A stretch of 64,000 nt of DNA from Bacteroidales bacterium (GTDB taxonomy: Bacteria > Bacteroidota > Bacteroidia > Bacteroidales > Bacteroidaceae), in the NCBI GenBank assembly GCA_004557185.1, contig SFEP01000009.1, positions 1 through 64,000 on the forward strand. Direction: 5' to 3'. Below the pieces are notes generated by a model. It saw nothing but the letters and a program-made list of their open reading frames with translations, was not told the origin of the DNA and searched no databases. How positions within the stretch are numbered: position 1 is the stretch's first letter; each line of letters starts with the position of its first letter. Shown here piece by piece: positions 1 to 7,942 of this stretch. Position numbers and translations under genes: made by a program.

Positions 1-87
1 CTGCACCCCAAAACGCAGGTCACCACCGGCGTTCTGGAGGACGAATGTGCCCAACTGATGAAGGATTTTTTCAAGAAGAAAAGGTAA
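1..87 (+). CDS. C-terminal end of an unidentified protein (cut by window edge)
   Basis: An open frame enters from the left edge and ends at the TAA at 85-87. It gives 28 residues, ending in a basic tail (FFKKKR). This is too little to assign a family. It lies 60 bases upstream of the restriction-modification locus on the same strand, so it could be the last gene of a preceding operon. Only the stop and the direction are visible. Confidence 0.5.
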   Translation: MHPKTQVTTGVLEDECAQLMKDFFKKKR

Positions 88-147
88 GCGCAGGCTGACG
101 GCCACGCACCTTCACGGCATTCACACCCACATACAGTTTGCAGCCCT

Positions 148-1020
148 ATGCCCACGCCTTACTACCGCAGCCCAGCCCGCGACTTCACACTGCTTGCCGG
201 CGACTGCACACAACTGTTGCAGGAGTTCACCTTCCACTTCGACATGATATTTGCCGACCCGCCGTATTTCCTCTCCAACGGGGGTATAAGCGTGCAAAGC
301 GGTAAGGTGGTGTGTGTGGACAAAGGCGAATGGGACAAGGCTGGCAGCCTGGAAGAAGTGGATGCTTTCAACAAGAAGTGGCTGATGCTATGCCGCGAAA
401 AACTGAAGGAGAACGGCACGATTTGGATTAGCGGAACGTATCACAACATCTTCTCGGTGGCGCACACGCTGACCGAGTTGGGATTTAAGATACTCAACGT
501 CATCACTTGGGCTAAGACCAATCCGCCGCCAAACATTTCATGCCGCTACTTCACCTATTCCACAGAGTTCGTGGTCTGGGCGCGCAAAAGCCCGAAAGTG
601 CCCCACTATTATAACTACGAACTCATGAAACGGCTGAACGATAACAAGCAGATGACCGATGTGTGGCGTCTGCCCGCCATTGCCCGATGGGAGAAAGCAT
701 GCGGCAAGCATCCTACGCAAAAGCCACTCGCGCTGCTGGTGCGCCTCATCCTTGCCTCCACCCAAGAGGGTGCATGGATTCTCGACCCTTTTGCCGGAAG
801 CAGCACCACAGGCATTGCGGCCAATCTGCTGAACCGACGCTTCCTGGGAATAGAGCAGGAGCCAGACTTCCTGATGCTGAGCAAGAGCCGACGAGAGGAA
901 ATAGAAACGTGGCAAACGAAAGCATACTATCAAAGCAAAATAGCAGACATAGCCCACCTGAAACAACAGGGCATGCACGTATGCGAACTTGAAGAACCGC
1001 CCTACAACCTGCCTTTCTGA
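148..1020 (+). CDS. dpnA: DpnA-like adenine DNA methyltransferase (second methylase of a DpnII-type system)
   Basis: A 290-residue amino-methyltransferase of the beta class: the catalytic DPPY motif comes first (residues 37-40) and the AdoMet-binding DPFAGSSTTG comes near the C terminus (213-222), preceded by the GKHPTQKP element at 187-193. This order is typical of DpnA/M2.DpnII and Hin1-type enzymes. In the DpnII system this second methylase modifies adenine in GATC and also accepts single-stranded DNA, which helps protect incoming DNA. Here it is the first gene of three; a Dam-type methylase starts 35 bases downstream and a DpnII endonuclease follows. GATC specificity is inferred from the neighbours and family, not visible directly. 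Confidence 0.88.
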   Translation: MPTPYYRSPARDFTLLAGDCTQLLQEFTFHFDMIFADPPYFLSNGGISVQSGKVVCVDKGEWDKAGSLEEVDAFNKKWLMLCREKLKENGTIWISGTYHNIFSVAHTLTELGFKILNVITWAKTNPPPNISCRYFTYSTEFVVWARKSPKVPHYYNYELMKRLNDNKQMTDVWRLPAIARWEKACGKHPTQKPLALLVRLILASTQEGAWILDPFAGSSTTGIAANLLNRRFLGIEQEPDFLMLSKSRREEIETWQTKAYYQSKIADIAHLKQQGMHVCELEEPPYNLPF

Positions 1021-1055
1021 AAACCAGTAAAAGGCAAAACACAGTTTTACGACAG

Positions 1056-2039
1056 ATGACCATGAACCTCACGTGTAGCCCCACCGAACCACAGCACCTG
1101 CACAAGTGCACGCAGCCTGTCAGGGCGGTTGCCACTCAGCGCCCCAAAGGCTTCCAACCCATGTGCAGGCCTTTTGTGAAGTGGGTAGGCGGCAAGAGTC
1201 AACTGATAGAACAATTAACGGAACTGCTGCCCAAAGATTTCTCGAAATGGGAGGACGTTACCTACATTGAGCCCTTTGTAGGGGGCGGGGCCATGCTGTT
1301 TCACATGCTGCAAACCTATAACGGCATCAACCGAGCCGTTATCAGCGACATCAACCCCAAACTCATTACGTGCTATCGCACCATCAAAACGCAGCCGGAG
1401 GCATTGATTGACCAACTTGACAGATTGGAAAAGGAATATCTCGGGTTGCCCGATGAGGCGACACGCAAGGACATGTACCTGCTCCAACGCGCTGCCTTCA
1501 ACCAGCCGCAGGACGACGTGACTACCTCGGCGCTTTTCATTTTTCTGAACCGTACGTGCTTCAACGGGCTTTACAGGGAGAACAAACGTGGCCTTTTCAA
1601 TGTGCCGCACGGCCGCTACGCCCATCCTACCATCTGCGACGAAGCCAAACTATGGCATGTTCACAGACTGCTGCAAAAGGTGCAGATATACTGCTGCGAC
1701 TTCACGGAAACCTTCGGCCACGCCACGGGCAAGACGCTGTTCTATTTTGACCCTCCCTACAAGCCCCTGAGCCCGACGTCCAGTTTCAACGACTACACGA
1801 AGCAGGAGTTTGACGACGAAGAGCAAGTGCGGCTGAAGTTGTTCTGCGACAAAGTGGACCGCGCAGGCTTTCAGTTCATGCTGAGCAACTCCGACTGCCC
1901 CGCGCAAGGCAACGAGCCCCCTTTCTTCGACCAATTGTATGCAGGTTATCCACTGCAACGGGTCTGGGCCAAGCGATGCGTCAATGCAAAAGCAGACCGA
2001 AGAGGGGCCATCAGCGAAATTGTTGTGAGGAACTTCTGA
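1056..2039 (+). CDS. dpnM: Dam-family GATC adenine methyltransferase
   Basis: Alpha-class D12 N6-adenine methyltransferase. Motif X is PFVKWVGGK (residues 39-47 from this start), motif I is IEPFVGGG (71-78) and the catalytic DPPY is at 232-235 (FYFDPPYKPL). It should methylate the adenine of GATC and protect the host from the endonuclease next door. From 1056 the protein is 327 residues, longer than most Dam proteins, and the first 35 residues look unconserved. An ATG at 1161 (MCRPFVKWVGGK) gives 292 residues and is an equally plausible start. Second gene of the restriction locus, 54 bases before the endonuclease. Confidence 0.9.
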   Translation: MTMNLTCSPTEPQHLHKCTQPVRAVATQRPKGFQPMCRPFVKWVGGKSQLIEQLTELLPKDFSKWEDVTYIEPFVGGGAMLFHMLQTYNGINRAVISDINPKLITCYRTIKTQPEALIDQLDRLEKEYLGLPDEATRKDMYLLQRAAFNQPQDDVTTSALFIFLNRTCFNGLYRENKRGLFNVPHGRYAHPTICDEAKLWHVHRLLQKVQIYCCDFTETFGHATGKTLFYFDPPYKPLSPTSSFNDYTKQEFDDEEQVRLKLFCDKVDRAGFQFMLSNSDCPAQGNEPPFFDQLYAGYPLQRVWAKRCVNAKADRRGAISEIVVRNF

Positions 2040-2093
2040 TTTCCCCCTCTGAGCACAGGCTTCACATCCATCAAGAGTTTCATCCATTGAACC

Positions 2094-2921
2094 ATGAACA
2101 ATATTCCATTTGCCACCTTCTTGGAGCAATTGCAGGAAACGAACCAGCCTCTTGATTTCTTCTGCGACTTCGAGAAGATAAACAGAAACATGGAGGACAT
2201 CAAACTCGACCTTTGCATGCTGAACAGTCTGATAGGCTGCACCGACATGCGTCGGGCGGTCGAAACCATTTGGCGACGGGACAGGGCCACTTTTGCCTCC
2301 CTGCCTATGCTCCTTGCGCTGCGGCCCGGCGAGAACAAGAAATATATGGAGGCCGACGGTACGTGCAAAAGCGTAAGAGAATTGACACAGTCCGTCGACG
2401 GCGTGATGCATTTGCTTAGAGAAAGCGGCCTACAGCAGGTGCTGCAGGAGCAAAAGATAAAGGATACGGTGGACTACGTCTTTGGCATAGAAACAGGTCT
2501 TGACACCAATGCACGGAAAAATCGTAGCGGCCACATCATGGAGCAAAGGGTAGCCCAATTGCTACGCGAGTACGGCATCACGTTTGAGACAGAGGTCTAC
2601 TCCCGCACATGGCCGGTCCTATCAGAGGCTCTCGGCACGGACGAGAAGCGGTTTGACTTTGTCATCCGCACACCTGGCTGCACCTACCTTGCCGAGGTGA
2701 ATTTCTACAGTTCTGGCGGTTCGAAACTGAACGAAGTGGCACGCGCCTACACGGAACTATCTCAAAGAATCAACGAAGTGGCGGGGTTCACCTTTCTGTG
2801 GATTACGGATGGCAAGGGATGGCTGTCGGCCCGCAACAAACTGCAGGAAGCCTACGCCGCCATACCTTTGGTTTACAACCTTACCAGCATCAGGGATTTC
2901 CTATCCTCTATCACGGCATAA
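2094..2921 (+). CDS. dpnB: Type II restriction endonuclease, DpnII/MboI family (GATC)
   Basis: A 275-residue protein matching the DpnII endonuclease family in its C-terminal half: KRFDFVIRT (acidic residue D188), then YLAEVNFYSSGGSKLNE (E201, N203), a PD-(D/E)xK-like nuclease core, then a WITDGKGW block and a LVYNLTSI tail. DpnII cuts before G in unmethylated GATC. It follows two GATC-type adenine methylases on the same strand, giving the full DpnII gene set in the order second methylase, Dam methylase, endonuclease. Length is normal for the family, and no frameshift or early stop is seen, so the locus appears intact. Confidence 0.9.
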   Translation: MNNIPFATFLEQLQETNQPLDFFCDFEKINRNMEDIKLDLCMLNSLIGCTDMRRAVETIWRRDRATFASLPMLLALRPGENKKYMEADGTCKSVRELTQSVDGVMHLLRESGLQQVLQEQKIKDTVDYVFGIETGLDTNARKNRSGHIMEQRVAQLLREYGITFETEVYSRTWPVLSEALGTDEKRFDFVIRTPGCTYLAEVNFYSSGGSKLNEVARAYTELSQRINEVAGFTFLWITDGKGWLSARNKLQEAYAAIPLVYNLTSIRDFLSSITA

Positions 2922-3040
2922 GCCGAATGAAGGATGTAACATAAAAGAGGAAGTTCCATCCATTCACACCACACCCAGCACGCAAGGCTCCATGGGTGAG
3001 ACCGTCGCACTGTCTCCAACCCACCTCATTTCCCCACCCC

Positions 3041-3401
3041 ATGCCCACCGCCTCACACATAGCACTCGGCCGCCTCGGCGAAGAAGAAGCTTGCCTGCAC
3101 TTGCTCATGGAGGGGTATGTGCTGCTCGACGTCGGGGCATTTGGAAATTGACATTGTGGCGGAGTATCACGGGGAAATTGTGTTTGTGGAGGTGAAGACG
3201 CGGCGCAACGAGGTGTTTGCCTCGGCCGAGAGCGCAGCCGACGAGCAGAAGATGCGACGCATTGCCGCCGCAGCACGCACGTATATGCACGAAAAGGGGC
3301 TGTGGCAGCCCTACCGCTTCGACGTGATAGCCGTGGTGGGCGAGGCTCCGCCCTTTACGCTGCATCATCACCGTTTTGCCTATCGTCCGCACAGGGCGTA
3401 G
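3041..3401 (+). pseudogene. yraN: YraN/UPF0102 endonuclease-like gene broken by an approximately 11-base deletion
   Basis: The ATG at 3041 opens a YraN-type N terminus (HIALGRLGEEEACLHLLMEGYVLLD) that runs to a stop at 3149-3151. The rest of the family pattern continues in another frame from about 3132: SGHLEIDIVAEYHGEIVFVEVKTRR, then RFDVIAV, to the stop at 3401. Homologues place a short RNW-type stretch between these parts. Here one base (3131) lies where about twelve are expected, so roughly 11 bases are missing. An ATG at 3117 could still give a 94-residue product with the nuclease-like D/EVK core but without the N-terminal helices. Neighbours are the restriction locus and a YjbR gene. 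The protein's role is poorly known in the family. Confidence 0.75.
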
Positions 3402-3449
3402 GCTGCTTCTTGAATGAGTAGAACCCACGTGAACCTAAACTAAAACGAA

Positions 3450-3815
3450 ATGGACATTGAGGAGATACGCCGCCACTGCCTGAGCATGCCGTTAGCCACC
3501 GAGGATTCGGCCTTTGGCCCCGAGGGCATCCTGTTTAGGGTGTACGGCAAGATTTTCGCCTACATCGACTTGGAGAAGCCCGACTTGGTGGTGCTGAAAT
3601 GCGACCCCGACCGCGCCATTGCTCTGCGCGACGCTTACCACGGCATCTGCGGGGCCTGGCACTGGAACAAGCGCTACTGGAACGAGGTGCACTTTGACTG
3701 CGACGTGCCCGACGCGCTGATTTACGAACTCATAGCGCATTCGCTCGACGAGGTGCTGCGCAAACTGCCCAAAAAGACGCAACGCGAATATGCTGAACTG
3801 CTCGCTGCCCGCTGA
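3450..3815 (+). CDS. MmcQ/YjbR family protein
   Basis: A 121-residue protein with the MmcQ/YjbR pattern: an N-terminal helix with a CLSMPLATEDSAFGPEG loop, a small beta sheet (ILFRVYGKIFAYI, LVVLKCDPD) and a KRYWNEVHFD segment followed by a C-terminal helix. The fold resembles CyaY and double-wing DNA-binding proteins, but no biochemical role is established. It follows the broken yraN by 48 bases, and its end overlaps the start of the biotin ligase gene by 26 bases in another frame, which suggests co-transcription. Confidence 0.85.
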   Translation: MDIEEIRRHCLSMPLATEDSAFGPEGILFRVYGKIFAYIDLEKPDLVVLKCDPDRAIALRDAYHGICGAWHWNKRYWNEVHFDCDVPDALIYELIAHSLDEVLRKLPKKTQREYAELLAAR

Positions 3816-4560
3816 CTGGGACCACGTGCACCTGCCGTGCACCGACAGCACCATGCTGCGCCTCAGGCACGACGACCTGTGGCTGCGCCCCGCGCCCTAC
3901 GTGCTGCTCACCACCGACTACCAGACGGCGGGGCACGGGCAGAAGGGCACGCACTGGGAGGCCGAGGCGGGGGCGAACCTGCTGTTCAGCTTCCGCATGC
4001 ACCCCGAGGCTCTGCACGCGGGGCAGCAGTTTGCCCTGTCGGAGGCGATGGCACTGGCGGTGGCCGAGACGCTCGATGCCTACACGGCCGACATCTGCGT
4101 GAAATGGCCCAACGACGTGTACTGGCGCGACCGCAAAGTGTGCGGCATGCTGCTCACACACGACTTGTGCGGGCAACACATTGCCGCCACGCTGACGGGG
4201 GTGGGCGTGAACCTGAACCAAACGCTGTTCCGCTCTGACGCGCCCAACCCTGCATCGCTGCGGCAGATAACAGGCCGCGAATGCAACCGCAGCGGCGTGA
4301 TGCACGACATCGTGGCGCACTTTACCGCCCTCTACGCCCTGCTGTGCGAGGGTCGCGGCGCGGAACTGCACCACCGCTACACGCAGCGCCTCTACCGACG
4401 CACGGGCTGGCACGTCTATGCCGACGCCGCAGGCCACACGTTCACTGCCCGACTGGTAGAGGTGTCGCCCACGGGCTTGCTCACGCTCGAAACGGAACAG
4501 GGCACCCGCCGCACCTTTGCCTTTAAGGAGGTGAGGCATGTGTTGCCTGCCGCACAATAA
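3790..4560 (+). CDS. birA: Biotin--[acetyl-CoA-carboxylase] ligase
   Basis: A 256-residue biotin protein ligase without the N-terminal helix-turn-helix of E. coli BirA, so it should act as an enzyme and not as a repressor. The biotin/ATP loop is QTAGHGQKGTHW (residues 45-56), a slightly altered GRGRxGRxW. KWPNDV is at 105-110 and GVGVNLNQ at 137-144. The enzyme makes biotinyl-AMP and transfers biotin to a lysine of carboxylase carrier domains. The start at 3790 lies inside the preceding YjbR gene (26-base overlap). The C-terminal SH3-like domain (residues about 205-256) is present. Confidence 0.92.
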   Translation: MLNCSLPADWDHVHLPCTDSTMLRLRHDDLWLRPAPYVLLTTDYQTAGHGQKGTHWEAEAGANLLFSFRMHPEALHAGQQFALSEAMALAVAETLDAYTADICVKWPNDVYWRDRKVCGMLLTHDLCGQHIAATLTGVGVNLNQTLFRSDAPNPASLRQITGRECNRSGVMHDIVAHFTALYALLCEGRGAELHHRYTQRLYRRTGWHVYADAAGHTFTARLVEVSPTGLLTLETEQGTRRTFAFKEVRHVLPAAQ

Positions 4561-4626
4561 ACCATAGGAAAGAGGGGGAAACGCTATGCGCCCGCCCTGC
4601 CGTCTTCCCCATTTTCCCCCGAGCCT

Positions 4627-4644
4627 ACTCCTTTATATATATAG
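4627..4644 (+). repeat. ACTCCTT + TA-run intergenic motif, copy 1
   Basis: ACTCCTTTATATATATAG lies between birA and the MATE gene, 42 bases before the MATE start. The same CACTCCTT-(TA)n motif recurs at 10119, 16585 (minus), 29151 (minus), 30954 (twice), 56524 (minus) and 62581, always outside coding regions or at their edge. Confidence 0.6.
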
Positions 4645-4685
4645 GGCCGCCGCGGCCATTTTCCCTTATTTTCCCCTTCACCCTT

Positions 4686-6008
4686 ATGTCATTGCCACAG
4701 CGCACATCCCTGTTCCGCTCCGTCTGGGCCTTAGCCTGGCCGGGCATCCTGTCGAACATCACGGTGCCGCTGCTCTCGCTCACCGACACCACGATAGCGG
4801 GACACCTGGGCTCGGCGGCGTGCATCGGCGCGGTGGCGCTGGGCGGCATGCTCTTCAACATGGCCTATTGGCTGTGCGGCTTTCTGCGTATGGGCACAGG
4901 CGGTCTGACGGCGCAGCAATGCGGGGCGGGACGCGAAACGGAGGCGGCCCACACGCTGAGCCGCGCACTGGTGGTGGCGGCGATGCTTTCGGGCGTGCTG
5001 CTGGTGTGCCAGACGCCGCTGGCCGACGTAGCCTTTGCGCTGATGGATGCCCCCGCGGGCACCGAGGCACTGGCACGGCGCTACTTCGGCATCGTGGTGT
5101 GGGGCGTGCCGGCTGTGCTGGGCACGTATGCCTTTTCGGGCTGGTTTTTGGGCATGCAGAATGCGCGTTACCCCATGTGGACAGCCATTGGGCAGAACCT
5201 GCTGAACATGGCCGCCAGCCTGTGGCTCGTGGTGGGCTGCGGCTGGGGTGTGGAGGGCGTGGCCACGGGCACGCTGGTGGCGCAGTGGGCCGGTGTGCTG
5301 CTGTGCATGGCACTGTGGCAGCGGCGCTACGGCCATCTGCTGCACGCCCTGCTGCACGCGCCGCTCAGAGAGAGGGGCAGCCTGGGGCGCTTCTTCCGCG
5401 TCAACCGCGACATTTTTCTGCGCACGCTCTGCTTGGTGGGCGTCACCACGTGCTTCACGGCGGCGGGGGCGGCGCAGGGCGACCTTGTGCTGGCGGCCAA
5501 CACGCTACTCATGCAGTTCTTCGTGTTCTACTCTTACCTGATGGACGGCTTTGCCTACGCCGGCGAGGCACTGGGCGGGCGTTGCTGCGGGGCCAGACGG
5601 CGCACCGACTACGTGCGGCTCACACGCCACCTCTTCAAGTGGGGCGCGGCACTGGCAGCAGTCTTCACCGCCCTCTATGCACTGCTCGGCACGCAGGCCC
5701 TCACGCTGCTCACTAACCAGGCGGCCGTGGCGCAGACGGCGGCCACCTATCTGCCCTTTGCCGTAGCCATACCGCTGCTGAGCACGGCGGCCTTCCTCTT
5801 CGACGGCCTCTACATTGGCGCCACCGCCACGCGCGGCATGCTGGGCAGCATGCTGGTGGCCACGGCCGCCTTCTTCGGCACACTCATCGTCAGCCCCACG
5901 CACAACGCCGCGCTGTGGTGCGCCTTTCTCGCCTTTCTGGCCTTGCGGGGCGGCATGCAGGCGGTGCTTTATGGCAAAGTAGTCAGAGGGATTGAGGATA
6001 TTTTGTAA
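4686..6008 (+). CDS. MATE family multidrug/sodium antiporter
   Basis: A 440-residue polytopic inner-membrane protein with about twelve hydrophobic segments in two halves. The N terminus carries the MATE signature region (WPGILSNITVPLLSLTDTTIAGHLGSAACIGAVALGG). MATE transporters export cationic drugs or metabolites in exchange for sodium or protons. It most resembles the DinF branch, but substrate cannot be read from sequence. It follows birA after 125 bases that hold a TA-run repeat and probably starts its own transcript. The end is 124 bases before pyrH, with a promoter-like element directly after the stop. Confidence 0.9.
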   Translation: MSLPQRTSLFRSVWALAWPGILSNITVPLLSLTDTTIAGHLGSAACIGAVALGGMLFNMAYWLCGFLRMGTGGLTAQQCGAGRETEAAHTLSRALVVAAMLSGVLLVCQTPLADVAFALMDAPAGTEALARRYFGIVVWGVPAVLGTYAFSGWFLGMQNARYPMWTAIGQNLLNMAASLWLVVGCGWGVEGVATGTLVAQWAGVLLCMALWQRRYGHLLHALLHAPLRERGSLGRFFRVNRDIFLRTLCLVGVTTCFTAAGAAQGDLVLAANTLLMQFFVFYSYLMDGFAYAGEALGGRCCGARRRTDYVRLTRHLFKWGAALAAVFTALYALLGTQALTLLTNQAAVAQTAATYLPFAVAIPLLSTAAFLFDGLYIGATATRGMLGSMLVATAAFFGTLIVSPTHNAALWCAFLAFLALRGGMQAVLYGKVVRGIEDIL

Positions 6009-6017
6009 AAAAGTTCC

Positions 6018-6025
6018 TACTTTTG
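6018..6025 (+). promoter_or_regulatory. Bacteroidetes -7 element upstream of pyrH
   Basis: TACTTTTG fits the TAnnTTTG -7 consensus and lies 107 bases before the pyrH start, just after the MATE stop codon. No well-spaced -33 TTTG was found (the nearest TTTG is only 12 bases upstream), so this is a partial promoter match. Confidence 0.45.
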
Positions 6026-6132
6026 TAGCACTAACCGCCGCCCGAGGACTTTCTTCTTCTCTTTTTCGCGGCGTTTCTAATCACCACGCCGCGCCGCCAC
6101 CGCGCTCCACGGCCTTTACACATCAAGACATC

Positions 6133-6843
6133 ATGACAAAATTCAAGCGCGTACTGCTTAAACTCAGTGGCGAGAGCCTCATGGGCGAGCAAGGCTACGG
6201 CATCGACGTGAAACGACTGAACGACTACGCCCAGCAAGTGAAGGACGCTCTGGCCACGGGCGTGCAGATAGGCATCGTCATCGGCGGCGGCAACATCTTC
6301 CGCGGGCTGAGCGGCGCAGGCAAGGGCTTCGACCGCGTCAAGGGCGACCAGATGGGCATGTGCGCCACAGTCATCAACTCCCTGGCATTGAGTTCGGCCC
6401 TCGGAGCCCTCGGCGTAAAGAGCCGCGTGCTCACCGCCATCCGCATGGAGCCCATCGGCGAGTTCTACTCCAAATGGAAGGCCATCGAGGCCATGGAGCG
6501 CGGCGAAGTGGCCATCATCAGTTGCGGCACGGGCAGCCCCTACTTCACCACCGACACGGGCTCCTCGCTGCGCGGCATCGAGATTGAGGCCGACGTCATG
6601 CTCAAGGGCACCCGCGTCGACGGCGTCTACACTGCCGACCCCGAAAAGGACCCCACCGCCACGAAGTTCACCGACATCACCTACGACGAAGTGCTTGCCC
6701 GCGGCCTCCGCGTGATGGACATCACCGCCACCGCCATGTGCCGCGAAAACAACCTCCCCATCTACGTCTTCAACATGGACGTCTACGGCAACCTCCTCAA
6801 AGTGCTCGCCGGCGAGGACATCGGCACCTTCGTTCACGCCTGA
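6133..6843 (+). CDS. pyrH: UMP kinase
   Basis: A 236-residue bacterial UMP kinase of the amino-acid kinase fold. It has the N-terminal KRVLLKLSGESLMG, the GGGNIFRG glycine loop, the substrate-site segment around SCGTGSPYFTTDTGSSLRGIEIEADVMLKGT, and TADPEKDPTA. It converts UMP and ATP to UDP and ADP in pyrimidine nucleotide synthesis; the bacterial enzyme is normally hexameric with allosteric control by GTP and UTP. The ATG at 6133 gives the usual family length. The frame stays open upstream but that part shows no family similarity and overlaps the promoter-like element. The next gene is pta, 54 bases downstream. Confidence 0.95.
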   Translation: MTKFKRVLLKLSGESLMGEQGYGIDVKRLNDYAQQVKDALATGVQIGIVIGGGNIFRGLSGAGKGFDRVKGDQMGMCATVINSLALSSALGALGVKSRVLTAIRMEPIGEFYSKWKAIEAMERGEVAIISCGTGSPYFTTDTGSSLRGIEIEADVMLKGTRVDGVYTADPEKDPTATKFTDITYDEVLARGLRVMDITATAMCRENNLPIYVFNMDVYGNLLKVLAGEDIGTFVHA

Positions 6844-6897
6844 AGCCTCACCACCCACCAGTTCACGCATTTCACAAACACACCATAAATCATTTCA

Positions 6898-7911
6898 ATG
6901 GAACTCATAGAACAACTCATTGCTCGCGCCAAAGCCGACAAGCAGCGCATCGTGCTGCCCGAAGGCACTGAAGAGCGCACACTGAAAGCCGCCAACCAGA
7001 TTTTGACTGACGGAGTTGCCGACCTCATCATCCTGGGAAACGTGGATGAGATTCTTGAAAAGGCACAAGAGTGGGGCCTCGGCAACATCAGCAAAGCCAC
7101 CCTCATCGACCCCGCCACGAGCGAAAAGCGCGAGGAGTATGCCCAGCTGCTTTGCGAACTCCGCAAAAAGAAAGGCATGACCATTGAGCAGGCCCGCCAA
7201 ACGGTGCTCGACCCGCTCTACTTCGGCTGCATGATCATCAAGAGCGGCGACGCCGACGGTCAGCTGGCCGGCGCACGCAACACCACGGGCGACGTGCTCC
7301 GTCCCGCCCTGCAAATCATCAAGACGGCGCCGGGCATCACCTGCGTCAGCGGCGCCATGCTGCTGCTCACCCATGCCCCCGAGTGCGGCGACAACGGCGT
7401 GCTCGTCATGGGCGACGTAGCCGTCACCCCCGTGCCCGATGCCAACCAGCTCGCGCAGATTGCCGTCTGCACCGCCCGCACCGCCAAGGCCGTAGCCGGC
7501 ATCGAGCCTCGCGTAGCCATGCTGAGCTTCTCCACCAAGGGCTCTGCCAAGCACGAGGTGGTCGACAAAGTGGTTGAAGCCTTCGGCATTGCCAAGGAAA
7601 TGGACCCCGCCCTCTGCATCGACGGCGAACTGCAGGCCGACGCCGCCCTCGTGCCCTCGGTGGGCCACAGCAAGGCACCCGGCAGCCCCATTGCCGGCAA
7701 GGCCAACGTGCTCGTTGTGCCCAGCCTCGAAGTGGGCAACATCGGCTACAAACTCGTGCAGCGCCTCGGCCACGCCACCGCCATCGGTCCCATTCTGCAA
7801 GGCATCGCACGCCCCGTCAACGACCTCTCACGCGGCTGCTCCATCGAGGACGTCTACATGATGGTAGCCATCACCGCCAACCAGGCCATCGCCGCCAAGA
7901 AGGGCGAATAA
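6898..7911 (+). CDS. pta: Phosphate acetyltransferase
   Basis: A 337-residue PTA_PTB family enzyme of the short form, without the N-terminal DRTGG/CobB-like regions of E. coli Pta. Recognisable parts are IVLPEGTEERTLKAAN near the N terminus, the GCMIIKSGDADGQLAGA block, and the C-terminal GIARPVNDLSRGCS. It interconverts acetyl-CoA and phosphate with acetyl phosphate and CoA. With ackA 31 bases downstream it forms the usual Pta-AckA acetate pathway, which makes ATP during fermentation and sets the acetyl phosphate pool. Confidence 0.95.
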   Translation: MELIEQLIARAKADKQRIVLPEGTEERTLKAANQILTDGVADLIILGNVDEILEKAQEWGLGNISKATLIDPATSEKREEYAQLLCELRKKKGMTIEQARQTVLDPLYFGCMIIKSGDADGQLAGARNTTGDVLRPALQIIKTAPGITCVSGAMLLLTHAPECGDNGVLVMGDVAVTPVPDANQLAQIAVCTARTAKAVAGIEPRVAMLSFSTKGSAKHEVVDKVVEAFGIAKEMDPALCIDGELQADAALVPSVGHSKAPGSPIAGKANVLVVPSLEVGNIGYKLVQRLGHATAIGPILQGIARPVNDLSRGCSIEDVYMMVAITANQAIAAKKGE

Positions 7912-7942
7912 CACCCCACACGTTCACACATCCATCACATAA

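Noticed and set aside
5992..6132. Upstream extension of the pyrH frame
   Set aside because: It overlaps the end of the MATE gene and the -7 element. UMP kinases start at the sequence encoded from 6133.
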